Source of the DNA: Thalassolituus oleivorans MIL-1
Lineage (GTDB): Bacteria > Pseudomonadota > Gammaproteobacteria > Pseudomonadales > Oceanobacteraceae
Assembly: GCF_000355675.1 (NCBI RefSeq)
Contig: NC_020888.1
Coordinates: 469,001 to 533,000 of the forward strand
DNA: 64,000 nt
Direction: 5' to 3'
The notes beneath the pieces were generated by a model, which was not told where the DNA came from, did no database searches, and saw only the letters and a list, made by a program, of their open reading frames with translations. Made by a program: the position numbers and the translations under genes. This document shows, piece after piece, positions 52,807-61,311 of the stretch (position 1 is its first letter; each line of letters starts with the position of its first letter).

Positions 52807-54459
52807 ATGGCAGACAGCACAATTTTAGATCACAACGGCCAGCCGTTTAAAAAGTCAGACCTCAGCAAAGAAGTGGCCCACGCATCGCTTACCGGCGTGC
52901 GCAGCGTGTGGAACTGGGGCAGCGAAGCCGAATACATAACGCCCGAACGACTGGGCGCAATCTTGCGCGCCGCAAACGAAGGCGACGCAATCGCATACCT
53001 AACCCTTGCCGAAGAGATGGAAGAGCGCGACCCGCACTATGGCTCAGTGCTCGGCACTCGCAAGCGTGCTGTGTCGGGCTTGCCCGTCAGTGTCGAATCA
53101 TTCAGCGACGCCGCCGCCGACGTAAAACTAGCAGACGCCGTCCGCGATCTTATCCGTCGCCCAGAATTCGGCGACATGACCGACGACTGCCTAGACGCGA
53201 TCGCAAAAGGCTATTCAGTCGTCGAAATGAACTGGGATACCAAGCGCACGCCCTGGACACCCCGCGATCGCAACGAGTTAGTAGACGGCGAATGGCATGA
53301 GGTAGAAGGCTACGTCTGGAGAGATCCGCGCTTCTTTATGTACGACCGTGTACAAGGCCGTCAGCTGCGGTTAATAGATGAAGAAGACACCTACAACGGC
53401 AAAGCGCTGCCACCGCATCGTTTTATTATTCACCGCCCGCGCTTAAAGTCAGGCTTGCCGATCCGTGGTGGTCTAGCGCGTTTAGCAGCCGTAGCCTACA
53501 TGTGCAAGGCATACACAATCACAGATTGGATGTCATTTGCAGAAGTCTTTGGCATGCCGCTGCGCGTTGGCAAGTACGGCACCGGCGCAACCACCGAAGA
53601 CATCAACACCCTTATTAATGCCGTGGCCAACATAGGCACCGATGCCGCCGCCGTCATCCCCGAATCCATGCGCATCGAGTTCGAAGCCGCAGGCAACAGC
53701 ACTGGCGGTGCCGATCTCTTCAAAAACCTAGCCGAGTATTTAGACAAACAAATCTCAAAAGCTGTGCTCGGCCAAACCGCATCAGCAGACGGCACACCAG
53801 GCGCGTTAGGCAACTCAGACTCGCAAGACGAAGTTCGCCAGGATATTTTAGAGTCCGACGCACGCCAGCTCAGCAACACACTCAACAAATACCTGGTACG
53901 CTCATTCATCGATCTTAACTTCGGACCGCAAGAAAACTACCCGCGCATCATGATCACGGCAGAAGACCAAGAAGACACCAGCGCACTCGTCGACAACGTC
54001 GTGAAGCTGCTCCCATTCGGTTTTACAGTCGAAACATCCGTCATGCGCGATCGCCTTGGCGTGCCAGATCCCGCAGCCGGTGCCGAAGTGCTAGCCGTTG
54101 CCACTGCTCCAACAGCACCAGAGCAACCACAGCCAAACCAAACCGCACTCAACCAGCAACAGTCGTGTGGCTGCCATGCTTGCACCCAAGCGCTGCACAC
54201 CGCGCACAATCGCGAGCTGCCAAGCGTGTTGGATGATCTCGAAGACGAAGGGCTAGAAGGCTGGCAACAACAAATGAACCCGCTTTTAAACCCCATTAAA
54301 GAACTGTTAGACAGCGTCTCAACACCCGAAGAATTTGCAGACGGCTTAGAAGATCTTCTCGAAGATATGGCCGACACCAAGCTCGTTAAAAACCTAGCGC
54401 GGCTAATGTTCCTGGCACGCGGTCTAGGCGAAGGCGAAACCGACGGAGAGCAAAGCTAA
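52807..54459 (+). CDS. Mu gp29-like portal protein (DUF935)
   Basis: The 550-residue protein carries LRAANEGDAIAYLTLAEEME, VLGTRKRAVSGLPV, GLPIRGGLARLAAVAYMCKA and ISKAVLGQTASADG, all DUF935 landmarks. A Cys-rich CGCHAC insertion is near residue 455. It forms the ring through which DNA enters the head. Confidence 0.93.
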   Translation: MADSTILDHNGQPFKKSDLSKEVAHASLTGVRSVWNWGSEAEYITPERLGAILRAANEGDAIAYLTLAEEMEERDPHYGSVLGTRKRAVSGLPVSVESFSDAAADVKLADAVRDLIRRPEFGDMTDDCLDAIAKGYSVVEMNWDTKRTPWTPRDRNELVDGEWHEVEGYVWRDPRFFMYDRVQGRQLRLIDEEDTYNGKALPPHRFIIHRPRLKSGLPIRGGLARLAAVAYMCKAYTITDWMSFAEVFGMPLRVGKYGTGATTEDINTLINAVANIGTDAAAVIPESMRIEFEAAGNSTGGADLFKNLAEYLDKQISKAVLGQTASADGTPGALGNSDSQDEVRQDILESDARQLSNTLNKYLVRSFIDLNFGPQENYPRIMITAEDQEDTSALVDNVVKLLPFGFTVETSVMRDRLGVPDPAAGAEVLAVATAPTAPEQPQPNQTALNQQQSCGCHACTQALHTAHNRELPSVLDDLEDEGLEGWQQQMNPLLNPIKELLDSVSTPEEFADGLEDLLEDMADTKLVKNLARLMFLARGLGEGETDGEQS

Positions 54460-54650
54460 TGTATATGAACGAAGCCGCAATATTAATTGCACTAGCAACT
54501 AAAGAAGATTTTCGCCTACCTGTCATGTACAGCCAAGGCAGCTTTCTGATATCAAGCAAAGGACCGACAGGAATACGTAAAGCCCAGCGTTTAGCTAAGC
54601 GGCAGCGCAACCAGCGTATTAATAAATTACGTCATAAGTCACACCGCTAA
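54459..54650 (+). CDS. Small basic phage protein
   Basis: The 63-residue basic protein (KAQRLAKRQRNQRINKLRHK) lies between portal and F-like genes, with one-base overlaps on both sides. Not a standard Mu gene. No family recognised. Confidence 0.55.
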   Translation: MYMNEAAILIALATKEDFRLPVMYSQGSFLISSKGPTGIRKAQRLAKRQRNQRINKLRHKSHR

Positions 54651-56194
54651 TGCCCGACTACCGTTTCCCCGCCAACCCGCCCGAAGCCGTCCTAGCGTGG
54701 TTTCGCGCCAAAGGTTTAAAGCCATCATTCGACTACCGCGAAGTCTGGGCAGAAGAACACGCCCAAGCCTTTACCGTCGCCAAAGCCATGCGCATGGATG
54801 TGCTCACAACCATCCGCGAGGCGCTAGACCAAGCCCTAGCGGAGGGCAAAACCCTAGAACAGTTTCGCAAAGAGCTAACCCCCACATTGCAAAAACTCGG
54901 TTGGTGGGGCCGTGCTGATGTAGTCGACCCAACGACAGGCGAAGTTATCAATGCTCAACTTGGCAGCCCGCGTCGCCTTAAAAAGATCTACGCAACGAAC
55001 ATGAAAGTGGCCCGCGCCGCAGGCCAGTGGGAGCGCATAGAGCGCCGCAAAAAAACACACCCGTACCTAGTTTATGAACTAGGCCCATCAGAAAACCACC
55101 GCGCCCAGCACGTCGCATGGGCTGGCATCATCCTGCGCGCCGACGATCCGTTCTGGCAAACGCATTACCCGCCTAACGGCTGGGGCTGCAAATGCCGCGT
55201 GCGCCAAATCAACCAACGCGAATACGACAAGCTCGTCGATACCGGCAAATACACAACAACCGCGCCGCGCATTACCAAAAAAGAATGGATCAACGACCGC
55301 ACCGGTGAAGCACTGCAAGTGCCCATTGGCATCGACCCCGGCTGGGACTACAACCCCGGCATGCACCGCGCTAAAGCGCTGGCGGATAATGCAGACCGAT
55401 CAGCAGCCGAATTAAAAAAAGCAGCCCAAAAGCCAGCGCCAAAAGCATCGCCAACATTGCCGCCCGACTCAGTGCTTAGCACCGCAAAAAACGTAACACA
55501 GGCAGGCATTGATCAAGTGCTAAGTGAGCTGCCAAACTCACAAGTGCAAGTGGCCAAGGTTGCAGAGTTTTTAAACCGTCGCCCAATCAAAACATTAATG
55601 ATCAAGCAAACAGAAATGGGCACCGGCAAAACCGCCTATGCTCTTAAAGATAAGGTGGGTAAATTTTTAGGGTTAGACAATGCGTGGGGTGCGTACAATA
55701 CGCGCAAGGTCAGTCAAGTTAACGGCTTTACTTATCAGCAAGGCGAGCACGTTGTTGTTAAGGTTAAAGCGACAGATAACTTGCTAAAGACAGATATAGA
55801 TGCTATGAAAAAGAGTGTATCTTTAGCAATTGAAACAGAGCGAACTGCTGCATCAGTTTCCGAGCCATTACTTAAACGTTGGACTATCACCGAGACTTAC
55901 GAAAAAACAGCCGCAGCAAAAAGCCCTGGGCAAGTCATAACATGGCTGCACGAGCTAGGGCATCAGGTACATTTTTGGGCGGGCACGCCAAGAGTGCCAG
56001 GCGCGTTAAAAGACACATACTTAACACGTTACGCAAACACGAATAACCACGAGTGGCACGCTGAGCACTTTACCGCTTGGGTGATAGACCGCGATGCACT
56101 CGCAGGCTGGAATTTAGAAGTGGCCGAATACTTCGACCGCATGGTCGATAACGCCATAGGCTGGCAATACAATAAAGGCAAACGTAACCCATGA
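54650..56194 (+). CDS. Mu gpF-like head morphogenesis protein with extra HELGH domain
   Basis: In this 514-residue protein the first 240 residues match Mu F/gp30 and SPP1 gp7: WAEEHAQAFTVAKAMRMDVL, IYATNMKVARAAGQWERIER and the CxC motif NGWGCKCRVRQI. A Pro/Ala linker follows (about 255-285). The remaining 230 residues are an added domain with WLHELGHQVHFWAG (HELGH at about 434-438) and NNHEWHAEHFTAW (about 465-477, candidate third Glu ligand), a zinc metallopeptidase layout. Such additions on the F protein could be injected with DNA or act on the capsid. Function is inferred. Confidence 0.87.
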   Translation: MPDYRFPANPPEAVLAWFRAKGLKPSFDYREVWAEEHAQAFTVAKAMRMDVLTTIREALDQALAEGKTLEQFRKELTPTLQKLGWWGRADVVDPTTGEVINAQLGSPRRLKKIYATNMKVARAAGQWERIERRKKTHPYLVYELGPSENHRAQHVAWAGIILRADDPFWQTHYPPNGWGCKCRVRQINQREYDKLVDTGKYTTTAPRITKKEWINDRTGEALQVPIGIDPGWDYNPGMHRAKALADNADRSAAELKKAAQKPAPKASPTLPPDSVLSTAKNVTQAGIDQVLSELPNSQVQVAKVAEFLNRRPIKTLMIKQTEMGTGKTAYALKDKVGKFLGLDNAWGAYNTRKVSQVNGFTYQQGEHVVVKVKATDNLLKTDIDAMKKSVSLAIETERTAASVSEPLLKRWTITETYEKTAAAKSPGQVITWLHELGHQVHFWAGTPRVPGALKDTYLTRYANTNNHEWHAEHFTAWVIDRDALAGWNLEVAEYFDRMVDNAIGWQYNKGKRNP

Positions 56195-56373
56195 GCGAAG
56201 CACTAGACAAAGCCATGCAAATCATCAGCACAGATCCGCTGCCCCAAGATGCCGAGCAACAGCTCGAAGCATTGCAAGAGCAAGCAGACAAAAGCGAACA
56301 GCGCTACTTTGCAGACATCTGGTCTGCGTATGAAAACCTGTCAGAGCCAAAGCCGCTACCCATCCCCGAATAA
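56191..56373 (+). CDS. Small acidic phage protein
   Basis: The 60-residue protein (MSEALDKAMQIISTDPLPQD) overlaps the F-like gene by 4 bp (ATGA). Helical and acidic. No family recognised. Confidence 0.55.
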   Translation: MSEALDKAMQIISTDPLPQDAEQQLEALQEQADKSEQRYFADIWSAYENLSEPKPLPIPE

Positions 56374-56552
56374 GCCCCGCAGCCAGAAAGCCTGTATAGC
56401 CGCCTACTGATTGAAAACTGACGAGGTGCGGCATTGGTATGGGTCTGTGATGCCAAGGCGAGTGGTGGAAGTTTTAAACATGGTTTAAACGCCATCACGT
56501 GAGGTTTGTAAGCTCATGGCGACTAATTTAGTCATTTATGTCCTTTGGGCCA

Positions 56553-56600
56553 TTGTCTATACCTTTCTCATATGTATAAATCGTCTTATATACTGACGAT
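56553..56600 (+). promoter_or_regulatory. Promoter and palindrome of the cargo operon
   Basis: TTGTCT (56553-56558), 16-bp spacer, TATAAA (56575-56580), followed at once by a palindrome with arms ATCGTC (56580-56585) and GACGAT (56595-56600). It lies in a 249-bp gap and gives the cargo genes their own promoter inside the late operon, a mark of a moron. Confidence 0.6.
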
Positions 56601-56622
56601 ACAAACAGAAGGGAATCGAACG

Positions 56623-57549
56623 ATGCTTGATCCATATGAAAGATGGGTTCTATTTCACGCCTTACGAATAAACACCAGGCCGGAACACGCACCAATATTT
56701 ATCCTAAATGATGTCATTCACAATCTGCTAGGCGTCGTGAATGAAGGCGAAGCAATCAAGATGATGAATAAGGAGACGGCATCGCTTCGCATCGCTGAAA
56801 TGTATGTACGTGAAAATCATGTAGAAATGCTCATTCAATATGCCGACACGAACGCAACAGATCCATCTTTTATCAATATGGAAACCTACGAGTTACGTAA
56901 AGTTAATAGACTTAAAGGTGAAGGTATCGCTGTTTCCGGACACGTAGTTATCAAGCGAGAACCGGAAGAAGATGGGTCGTATCAATTGCTTATCGAACAG
57001 GTCCCAGGATTGGGGCGATCCAATATTGGGCCATTCTTTCGGTTTATGATTAAAGCCGTATCAAAAGATCTATTTCAGTTTGCAGATGAGACGGCAAATA
57101 ATTCCTTGAAAAATTATGAACCAATGGCCTCATTAGAAGACGAACCATCTGTTGATTTCTCTAAGGAAATCGAAGAAGGAATTATTGATGGTATTGAGCT
57201 AGTGCAAAGTATTCCTAAAGGGCACGGTGAGTTCGACGAAGATAATTTTTTCGTCGAAAAGGTTAGAACTGTAAAAATATCCGTTACTAAAAAGAAAGTT
57301 GCCGAATCTTGGTGGGGGACAATAAACGACCTAAAAGAAAAGGCTAAAAGAAAAGGCTATACTGACTTTAAAATTCGATATAGAAAAAAAGAAGGGAAAA
57401 GTCGCACGGTTGTAATGGGAACCACTGTGGATGATATAGCTTCCAGTGCAGTTACAAAGACTGAACTAATAAAGTCGAACTATCCTTTAGAGCAATGTAC
57501 CGACACTATAGATGAAGTTTTTATGGGCGAAATGTTAAAGTTATTATGA
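56623..57549 (+). CDS. Prophage cargo protein of unknown function, 308 residues
   Basis: The soluble protein (MLDPYERWVLFHALRINTRP) has two parts: an N-terminal alpha/beta part (about 1-165) and a Lys-rich C-terminal part (about 215-308, VRTVKISVTKKKVAESWWGT). Base composition is clearly more A/T-rich than the flanking structural genes. It overlaps the membrane gene downstream by 4 bp. Size and pairing with a four-TM protein resemble the Kiwa defence pair KwaB-KwaA in general form, but order differs and no DUF4868 motif was confirmed. Not a structural gene by position or codon use. Confidence 0.6.
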   Translation: MLDPYERWVLFHALRINTRPEHAPIFILNDVIHNLLGVVNEGEAIKMMNKETASLRIAEMYVRENHVEMLIQYADTNATDPSFINMETYELRKVNRLKGEGIAVSGHVVIKREPEEDGSYQLLIEQVPGLGRSNIGPFFRFMIKAVSKDLFQFADETANNSLKNYEPMASLEDEPSVDFSKEIEEGIIDGIELVQSIPKGHGEFDEDNFFVEKVRTVKISVTKKKVAESWWGTINDLKEKAKRKGYTDFKIRYRKKEGKSRTVVMGTTVDDIASSAVTKTELIKSNYPLEQCTDTIDEVFMGEMLKLL

Positions 57550-58154
57550 ATATTCCAGGAGTAAGGCAGTTATTTACGCCTCTCAACTATATTCGTATAC
57601 GTCGCGGCACTGTGAAAATGTGGTACGACTGGTATATGCCTACAGCTATTTCTGGAATGGTTGTGATGATTCTAATTTCTACTGACTGGTCAATAAATAC
57701 TTTTGGCTCTAATGGTCTCATTGAGCAAGTCGTAGAGTTGTTGAAAATGCTAATCGGATTTTACATAGCATCATTAGCCGCTGTATCCACATTCCCTTCG
57801 GCTGTTTTAAATCAGGGCTTGGCTGGCGAAAGTGCCACTTTAAAGAGTAAAAGACGAGGAAAAGAAATAGTCATTCCTTTATCGCGCAGAAGATTTTTGA
57901 GTTATTTGTTTGGCTATTTGGCATTTATGAGTTTAGTTTTGTTTATATCAGGAATGGCTATAAACTTACTGACTCCACTAGCCAAAGTACATATAAGTAG
58001 CAGTATTATCCCTTGGGTTAAAGGAGTGGTTGCGTTTATATATCTGTTCTGGGTGTCTAATATACTGGTGTCGACATTATTAGGCCTGCACTATCTGACC
58101 GATCGTATACACCGACCAGTAGATGGTAATGTTATAAAGAATGATGATAAATAA
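57546..58154 (+). CDS. Four-TM membrane protein, partner of the cargo gene
   Basis: The 202-residue protein has TM helices at about 31-47 (PTAISGMVVMILISTDW), 65-85 (LLKMLIGFYIASLAAVSTFP), 116-140 (LSYLFGYLAFMSLVLFISGM) and 155-180 (VKGVVAFIYLFWVSNILVST). It is A/T-rich like its partner, with which it overlaps. Likely a membrane effector or anchor in a two-gene accessory system. Confidence 0.6.
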   Translation: MNIPGVRQLFTPLNYIRIRRGTVKMWYDWYMPTAISGMVVMILISTDWSINTFGSNGLIEQVVELLKMLIGFYIASLAAVSTFPSAVLNQGLAGESATLKSKRRGKEIVIPLSRRRFLSYLFGYLAFMSLVLFISGMAINLLTPLAKVHISSSIIPWVKGVVAFIYLFWVSNILVSTLLGLHYLTDRIHRPVDGNVIKNDDK

Positions 58155-58207
58155 CCTATTCTAGAAAAATCCACCCATTCAAAATCAGCCAAGTAAGGAT
58201 ACCCATA

Positions 58208-58699
58208 ATGCAATCACGGAACAGTTGCAAAAGAACCCAACTTCTCATTCTCGCTTCTACTATCGGCATTGGCTTATGGAGTCATCCAACGCACCAAGCA
58301 ATGGCAGGAGAACCCACACAACAAGCGTTGCCCACAATAAACATGGCAGAAGACTTAACCAGCGGCCAAAAGGTCATGATTGAGAACGTAGCCGATGTGC
58401 TTTGGATGCAGTGCCCAGCAATCAAAAGCTACGCGTCAGATGTGCAAGCTATTAATGCTAAGCAGTTAGATGCCTATCCTTACCAATCGGATATTGGCTG
58501 GGTACAGCAAACAGAAATTGAAGTTGTCATCAGCGGCAACCCAAAGCAGATCCCGCCTGAATTTTATGCGTCGGGCCAACATTGCTACTATTCAGTTGGC
58601 TTGGACTTTAACAATCCTGGCATATTCACCACCAAAGCAGCATGCAAAAAACTATGCGGACTCACTAAATCAGATCCCGATTTCATCCCACTAAAATAA
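58208..58699 (+). CDS. Secreted protein of the prophage cargo block
   Basis: The 163-residue protein has an N-terminal basic segment and hydrophobic helix (TQLLILASTIGIGLWS, about 10-26), likely a signal peptide cleaved near MAGEPTQQ. The mature part has four Cys (WMQCPA, GQHCYYS, AACKKLCGL), likely disulfide-bonded in the periplasm. No structural phage role is apparent; lysogenic conversion is possible. Confidence 0.6.
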   Translation: MQSRNSCKRTQLLILASTIGIGLWSHPTHQAMAGEPTQQALPTINMAEDLTSGQKVMIENVADVLWMQCPAIKSYASDVQAINAKQLDAYPYQSDIGWVQQTEIEVVISGNPKQIPPEFYASGQHCYYSVGLDFNNPGIFTTKAACKKLCGLTKSDPDFIPLK

Positions 58700-58757
58700 C
58701 CAGCGCTTGCCTTTTTCTGGCTGCTCTATAAGCTAAATATAAGCCTCATTTAGAGCA

Positions 58758-58775
58758 CCGGAACACGTTCCCCCG
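58758..58775 (+). promoter_or_regulatory. Second copy of the shared 18-bp late motif
   Basis: CCGGAACACGTTCCCCCG, identical to 48489-48506, lies 35 bp before the gp32-like gene. A possible -10 TATAAG is about 25 bases upstream (58726-58731). It suggests that the head genes restart transcription here after the cargo insertion. Confidence 0.6.
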
Positions 58776-58809
58776 TCACACGCCCCCGCAGTCATAGCAC
58801 TATGGCTGC

Positions 58810-59832
58810 ATGAAAAAACAAATCCCGCTTTTACATATCGCGCTCAACGCAGAGCAATCAAACCTGTCTTTAGAGACAGCGCTTTGTTTTGAATTGCCTG
58901 AAGACGGCACCATCCCGGAATGGGTGCCACTTATCCCCGTGGGCGAAGTGCTTGGCCGTGACGGTCGCAAATGGCAAAACAAAAATCCAACCGCCGTTAT
59001 TGGTTACACCGTTGCTAGCAATCGCGAGCAACCTCTCGACTACGAACACAGCACCGAGCTAAAAGCCCCTAAGGGCGAAGAAGCCCCAGCTGCTGGTTGG
59101 TTCAAAGAATACCGTGTCTCGAATGGTCATATCGAAGGCCGTTTGGTGCTAAACCCACGCGGCTTGGCCTCGGTTCAAAATCGCGAATACCGCTATCTAT
59201 CCCCGGTATTCCGCTACGACGCCAATGGCAACATCTACGACATCCGCAGTGTCGCCCTAACGAATCGCCACAACCTTTTAACACCAGCCCTTAATCGCGA
59301 ACTAAACCAACCTTTGGAGGCATCCACTATGGATCTCGCACAATTTCTTGCCGCATTAGCGACCGCTCTAAATTCTGAAATCAGCACGCCAGAGCAAGCT
59401 CTGACCGCTATTCAAAAGCAAAACACTGACCTGCAAACCGCTCGCAATGCCGAAGCGCAGCCAGACCTCAGTAAATTTGTGCCGGTAGAAACCCACGAAG
59501 TTGTATTGCAACGCGCCATGAACGCCGAGCAAAAGCTAACAGACAATCTGCAAACCGCACTAAATGCCGAGATCGATACCGCCATCGAAGACGCCGTCGC
59601 CCAGGGAAAAATCGCCCCAGCGAATAAAGAATTTTATCGAACGGCATGCAATGCCGAAGGTGGCCTAGATAAATTCCGCGAGTTCGCCAAGTCGGCCCCT
59701 GTGGTTGCAGCACCGTCCGATCTGGATGGCAAAACCCCCGGCGAACACAAAACCGCACTAAACGCAGAAGCGCAAAAGATCGCCGACGCCTTTGGCAACA
59801 CCGCAGAAGACTTAAAAACATACGGCGCTTAA
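58810..59832 (+). CDS. Mu gp32-like head protease with nested scaffold
   Basis: The 340-residue protein has the I-protein protease part (about 1-165: VIGYTVASNREQPLDYEHST with the family His/Asp region, YRYLSPVFRYDANG) and a helical scaffold part. An internal in-frame ATG at 59329 (Met174) has TTGGAGG 8 bases before it. This matches Mu, where scaffold Z is made from an internal start of gene I. A motif like ALNAE recurs about seven times. Confidence 0.9.
   Translation: MKKQIPLLHIALNAEQSNLSLETALCFELPEDGTIPEWVPLIPVGEVLGRDGRKWQNKNPTAVIGYTVASNREQPLDYEHSTELKAPKGEEAPAAGWFKEYRVSNGHIEGRLVLNPRGLASVQNREYRYLSPVFRYDANGNIYDIRSVALTNRHNLLTPALNRELNQPLEASTMDLAQFLAALATALNSEISTPEQALTAIQKQNTDLQTARNAEAQPDLSKFVPVETHEVVLQRAMNAEQKLTDNLQTALNAEIDTAIEDAVAQGKIAPANKEFYRTACNAEGGLDKFREFAKSAPVVAAPSDLDGKTPGEHKTALNAEAQKIADAFGNTAEDLKTYGA
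59329..59832 (+). CDS. Nested scaffold protein (Mu Z-like), internal start
   Basis: From ATG 59329 the same frame yields a 167-residue helical protein, MDLAQFLAALATALNSEIST. The strong ribosome site (TTGGAGG) inside the coding sequence marks the internal start. It would guide capsid assembly and be cleaved by the protease part. Confidence 0.75.
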   Translation: MDLAQFLAALATALNSEISTPEQALTAIQKQNTDLQTARNAEAQPDLSKFVPVETHEVVLQRAMNAEQKLTDNLQTALNAEIDTAIEDAVAQGKIAPANKEFYRTACNAEGGLDKFREFAKSAPVVAAPSDLDGKTPGEHKTALNAEAQKIADAFGNTAEDLKTYGA

Positions 59833-59889
59833 TCGAGAATTATCCGCCGTTTAATAAAGCATTAAATAACCGCTAAACAGGAGGCCAGC

Positions 59890-60291
59890 ATGGCACTCAC
59901 AGCAGATCGCAACACGCCATACCGCAACGGAGACACCATCTCTGCTCCTGTGGCGGCATCGACAACTATTTACGCAGGCGCATTAGTCTGTGCCGATGCC
60001 AGCGGCAACGCAGTGCCAGGCGCAACCGCAACCACGCTCACGTATTTGGGCCGCGCAAGCGAGCACGTCGACAACAGCGCAGGCAGCGCCGGTGACGTAT
60101 CCATCGCTATCGATCACGGCAAAGCCTTTTTGTTCAAAAACTCTGGTGCCGATGCCGTCACTCAAGCGAGTTTGGGCAAGGTTTGCTACATCGTCGACGA
60201 CGAAACCGTAGCAGCAACAGATGGCACTAGCACCCGTTCAGCGGCGGGCAAAGTGATTGAAGTCAGCTCAGAAGGCGTGTGGGTGCTGTAA
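59890..60291 (+). CDS. Head decoration/capsid cement-like protein
   Basis: The 133-residue protein (MALTADRNTPYRNGDTISAP) is Ala/Gly/Thr-rich and beta-like, similar to DUF2190 or Mu gp33-position proteins that bind the capsid surface. AGGAGG precedes the ATG. Confidence 0.75.
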   Translation: MALTADRNTPYRNGDTISAPVAASTTIYAGALVCADASGNAVPGATATTLTYLGRASEHVDNSAGSAGDVSIAIDHGKAFLFKNSGADAVTQASLGKVCYIVDDETVAATDGTSTRSAAGKVIEVSSEGVWVL

Positions 60292-60331
60292 GCCCACCGC
60301 CATTAATCAAATTTAGCAACGGAGAAATATC

Positions 60332-61225
60332 ATGCTAATCAACATAGCGAACCTTGGTCAGATATTTACCAATATCAAGGCAACATTCAGTAAGGCTTAC
60401 GAAGCGACGCCGTCCTTGTGGGACAAGATCGCAATGAAAGTGACCTCAACAACCAGTGTTGAAGATTACGCCTGGTTAAATAACTTTCCTAAAATGCGCG
60501 AATGGATTGGCGAGAAATTCGTTAAGTCGCTGGAAAGCAATAAGTACAGCTTAAAAAACAAGCCGTACGAAGCGACCATCGAGGTCGGCAAACACGCAAT
60601 TGCCGACGACCAAATCGGGTTTATTGGGCCGCAGGCACAAGGTGCGGGTTACTCTGCCAAGCAATGGCCAGATGAATTGGTATTTGATGCTGTGAATAAA
60701 GGCACATCGACGATCTGTCACGACGGCCAGTATTTCTTCGATACAGACCACCCAGTGGGCGATACCTCTGTCAGCAATAAATATAACTTAGCGCTAAGTA
60801 TCGCTACCCAAGCCGCTGCAATTGCATCCTACGGCGCAGTGCGCACAGCCATGAAAAGCCAGCGCGACGAAGAAGGCCGCCCGCTTAACGTCAATCCAAA
60901 TGTCTTGCTGGTATCAACTAATTTGGACGATACCGCCAACGCACTAATGACCGTCGACCGCTTAGAAGATGGCAAGCCAAACTTGTACAAAGGCACAGCC
61001 GAGGTTGTTGTCGCTCCTTGGTTGGATGACGATACCTGGTATCTGCTCGACACCTCCAAACCTGTTAAGCCATTTGTATTCCAAGAGCGCGAAAAGCCAG
61101 TCATGGTCAGCCAAACCGACATTAAGTCTGATGCAGTATTCCGTACCGGCATGTTCCTCTTTGGTGCCGAAGCTCGCGGCGCGGCAGGTTACGGATTCTG
61201 GCAGCTGGCCTTTAAAGGCAAGTAA
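60332..61225 (+). CDS. Major capsid protein, Mu gpT family
   Basis: The 297-residue protein contains LINIANLGQIFTNIKATFSK, TTSVEDYAWLNNFPKMREWI, GKHAIADDQIGFIGPQ and ARGAAGYGFWQLAFKG, all typical of gpT (gp34). It forms the icosahedral head. Confidence 0.95.
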   Translation: MLINIANLGQIFTNIKATFSKAYEATPSLWDKIAMKVTSTTSVEDYAWLNNFPKMREWIGEKFVKSLESNKYSLKNKPYEATIEVGKHAIADDQIGFIGPQAQGAGYSAKQWPDELVFDAVNKGTSTICHDGQYFFDTDHPVGDTSVSNKYNLALSIATQAAAIASYGAVRTAMKSQRDEEGRPLNVNPNVLLVSTNLDDTANALMTVDRLEDGKPNLYKGTAEVVVAPWLDDDTWYLLDTSKPVKPFVFQEREKPVMVSQTDIKSDAVFRTGMFLFGAEARGAAGYGFWQLAFKGK

Positions 61226-61311
61226 CCAGAAGACCAACGAATCAGCGTCATAGGGTGCCGCTGAACGGCCAAGGAAGGCCACCTTTAAACAAATTGATAA
61301 ATAGGTGATGT

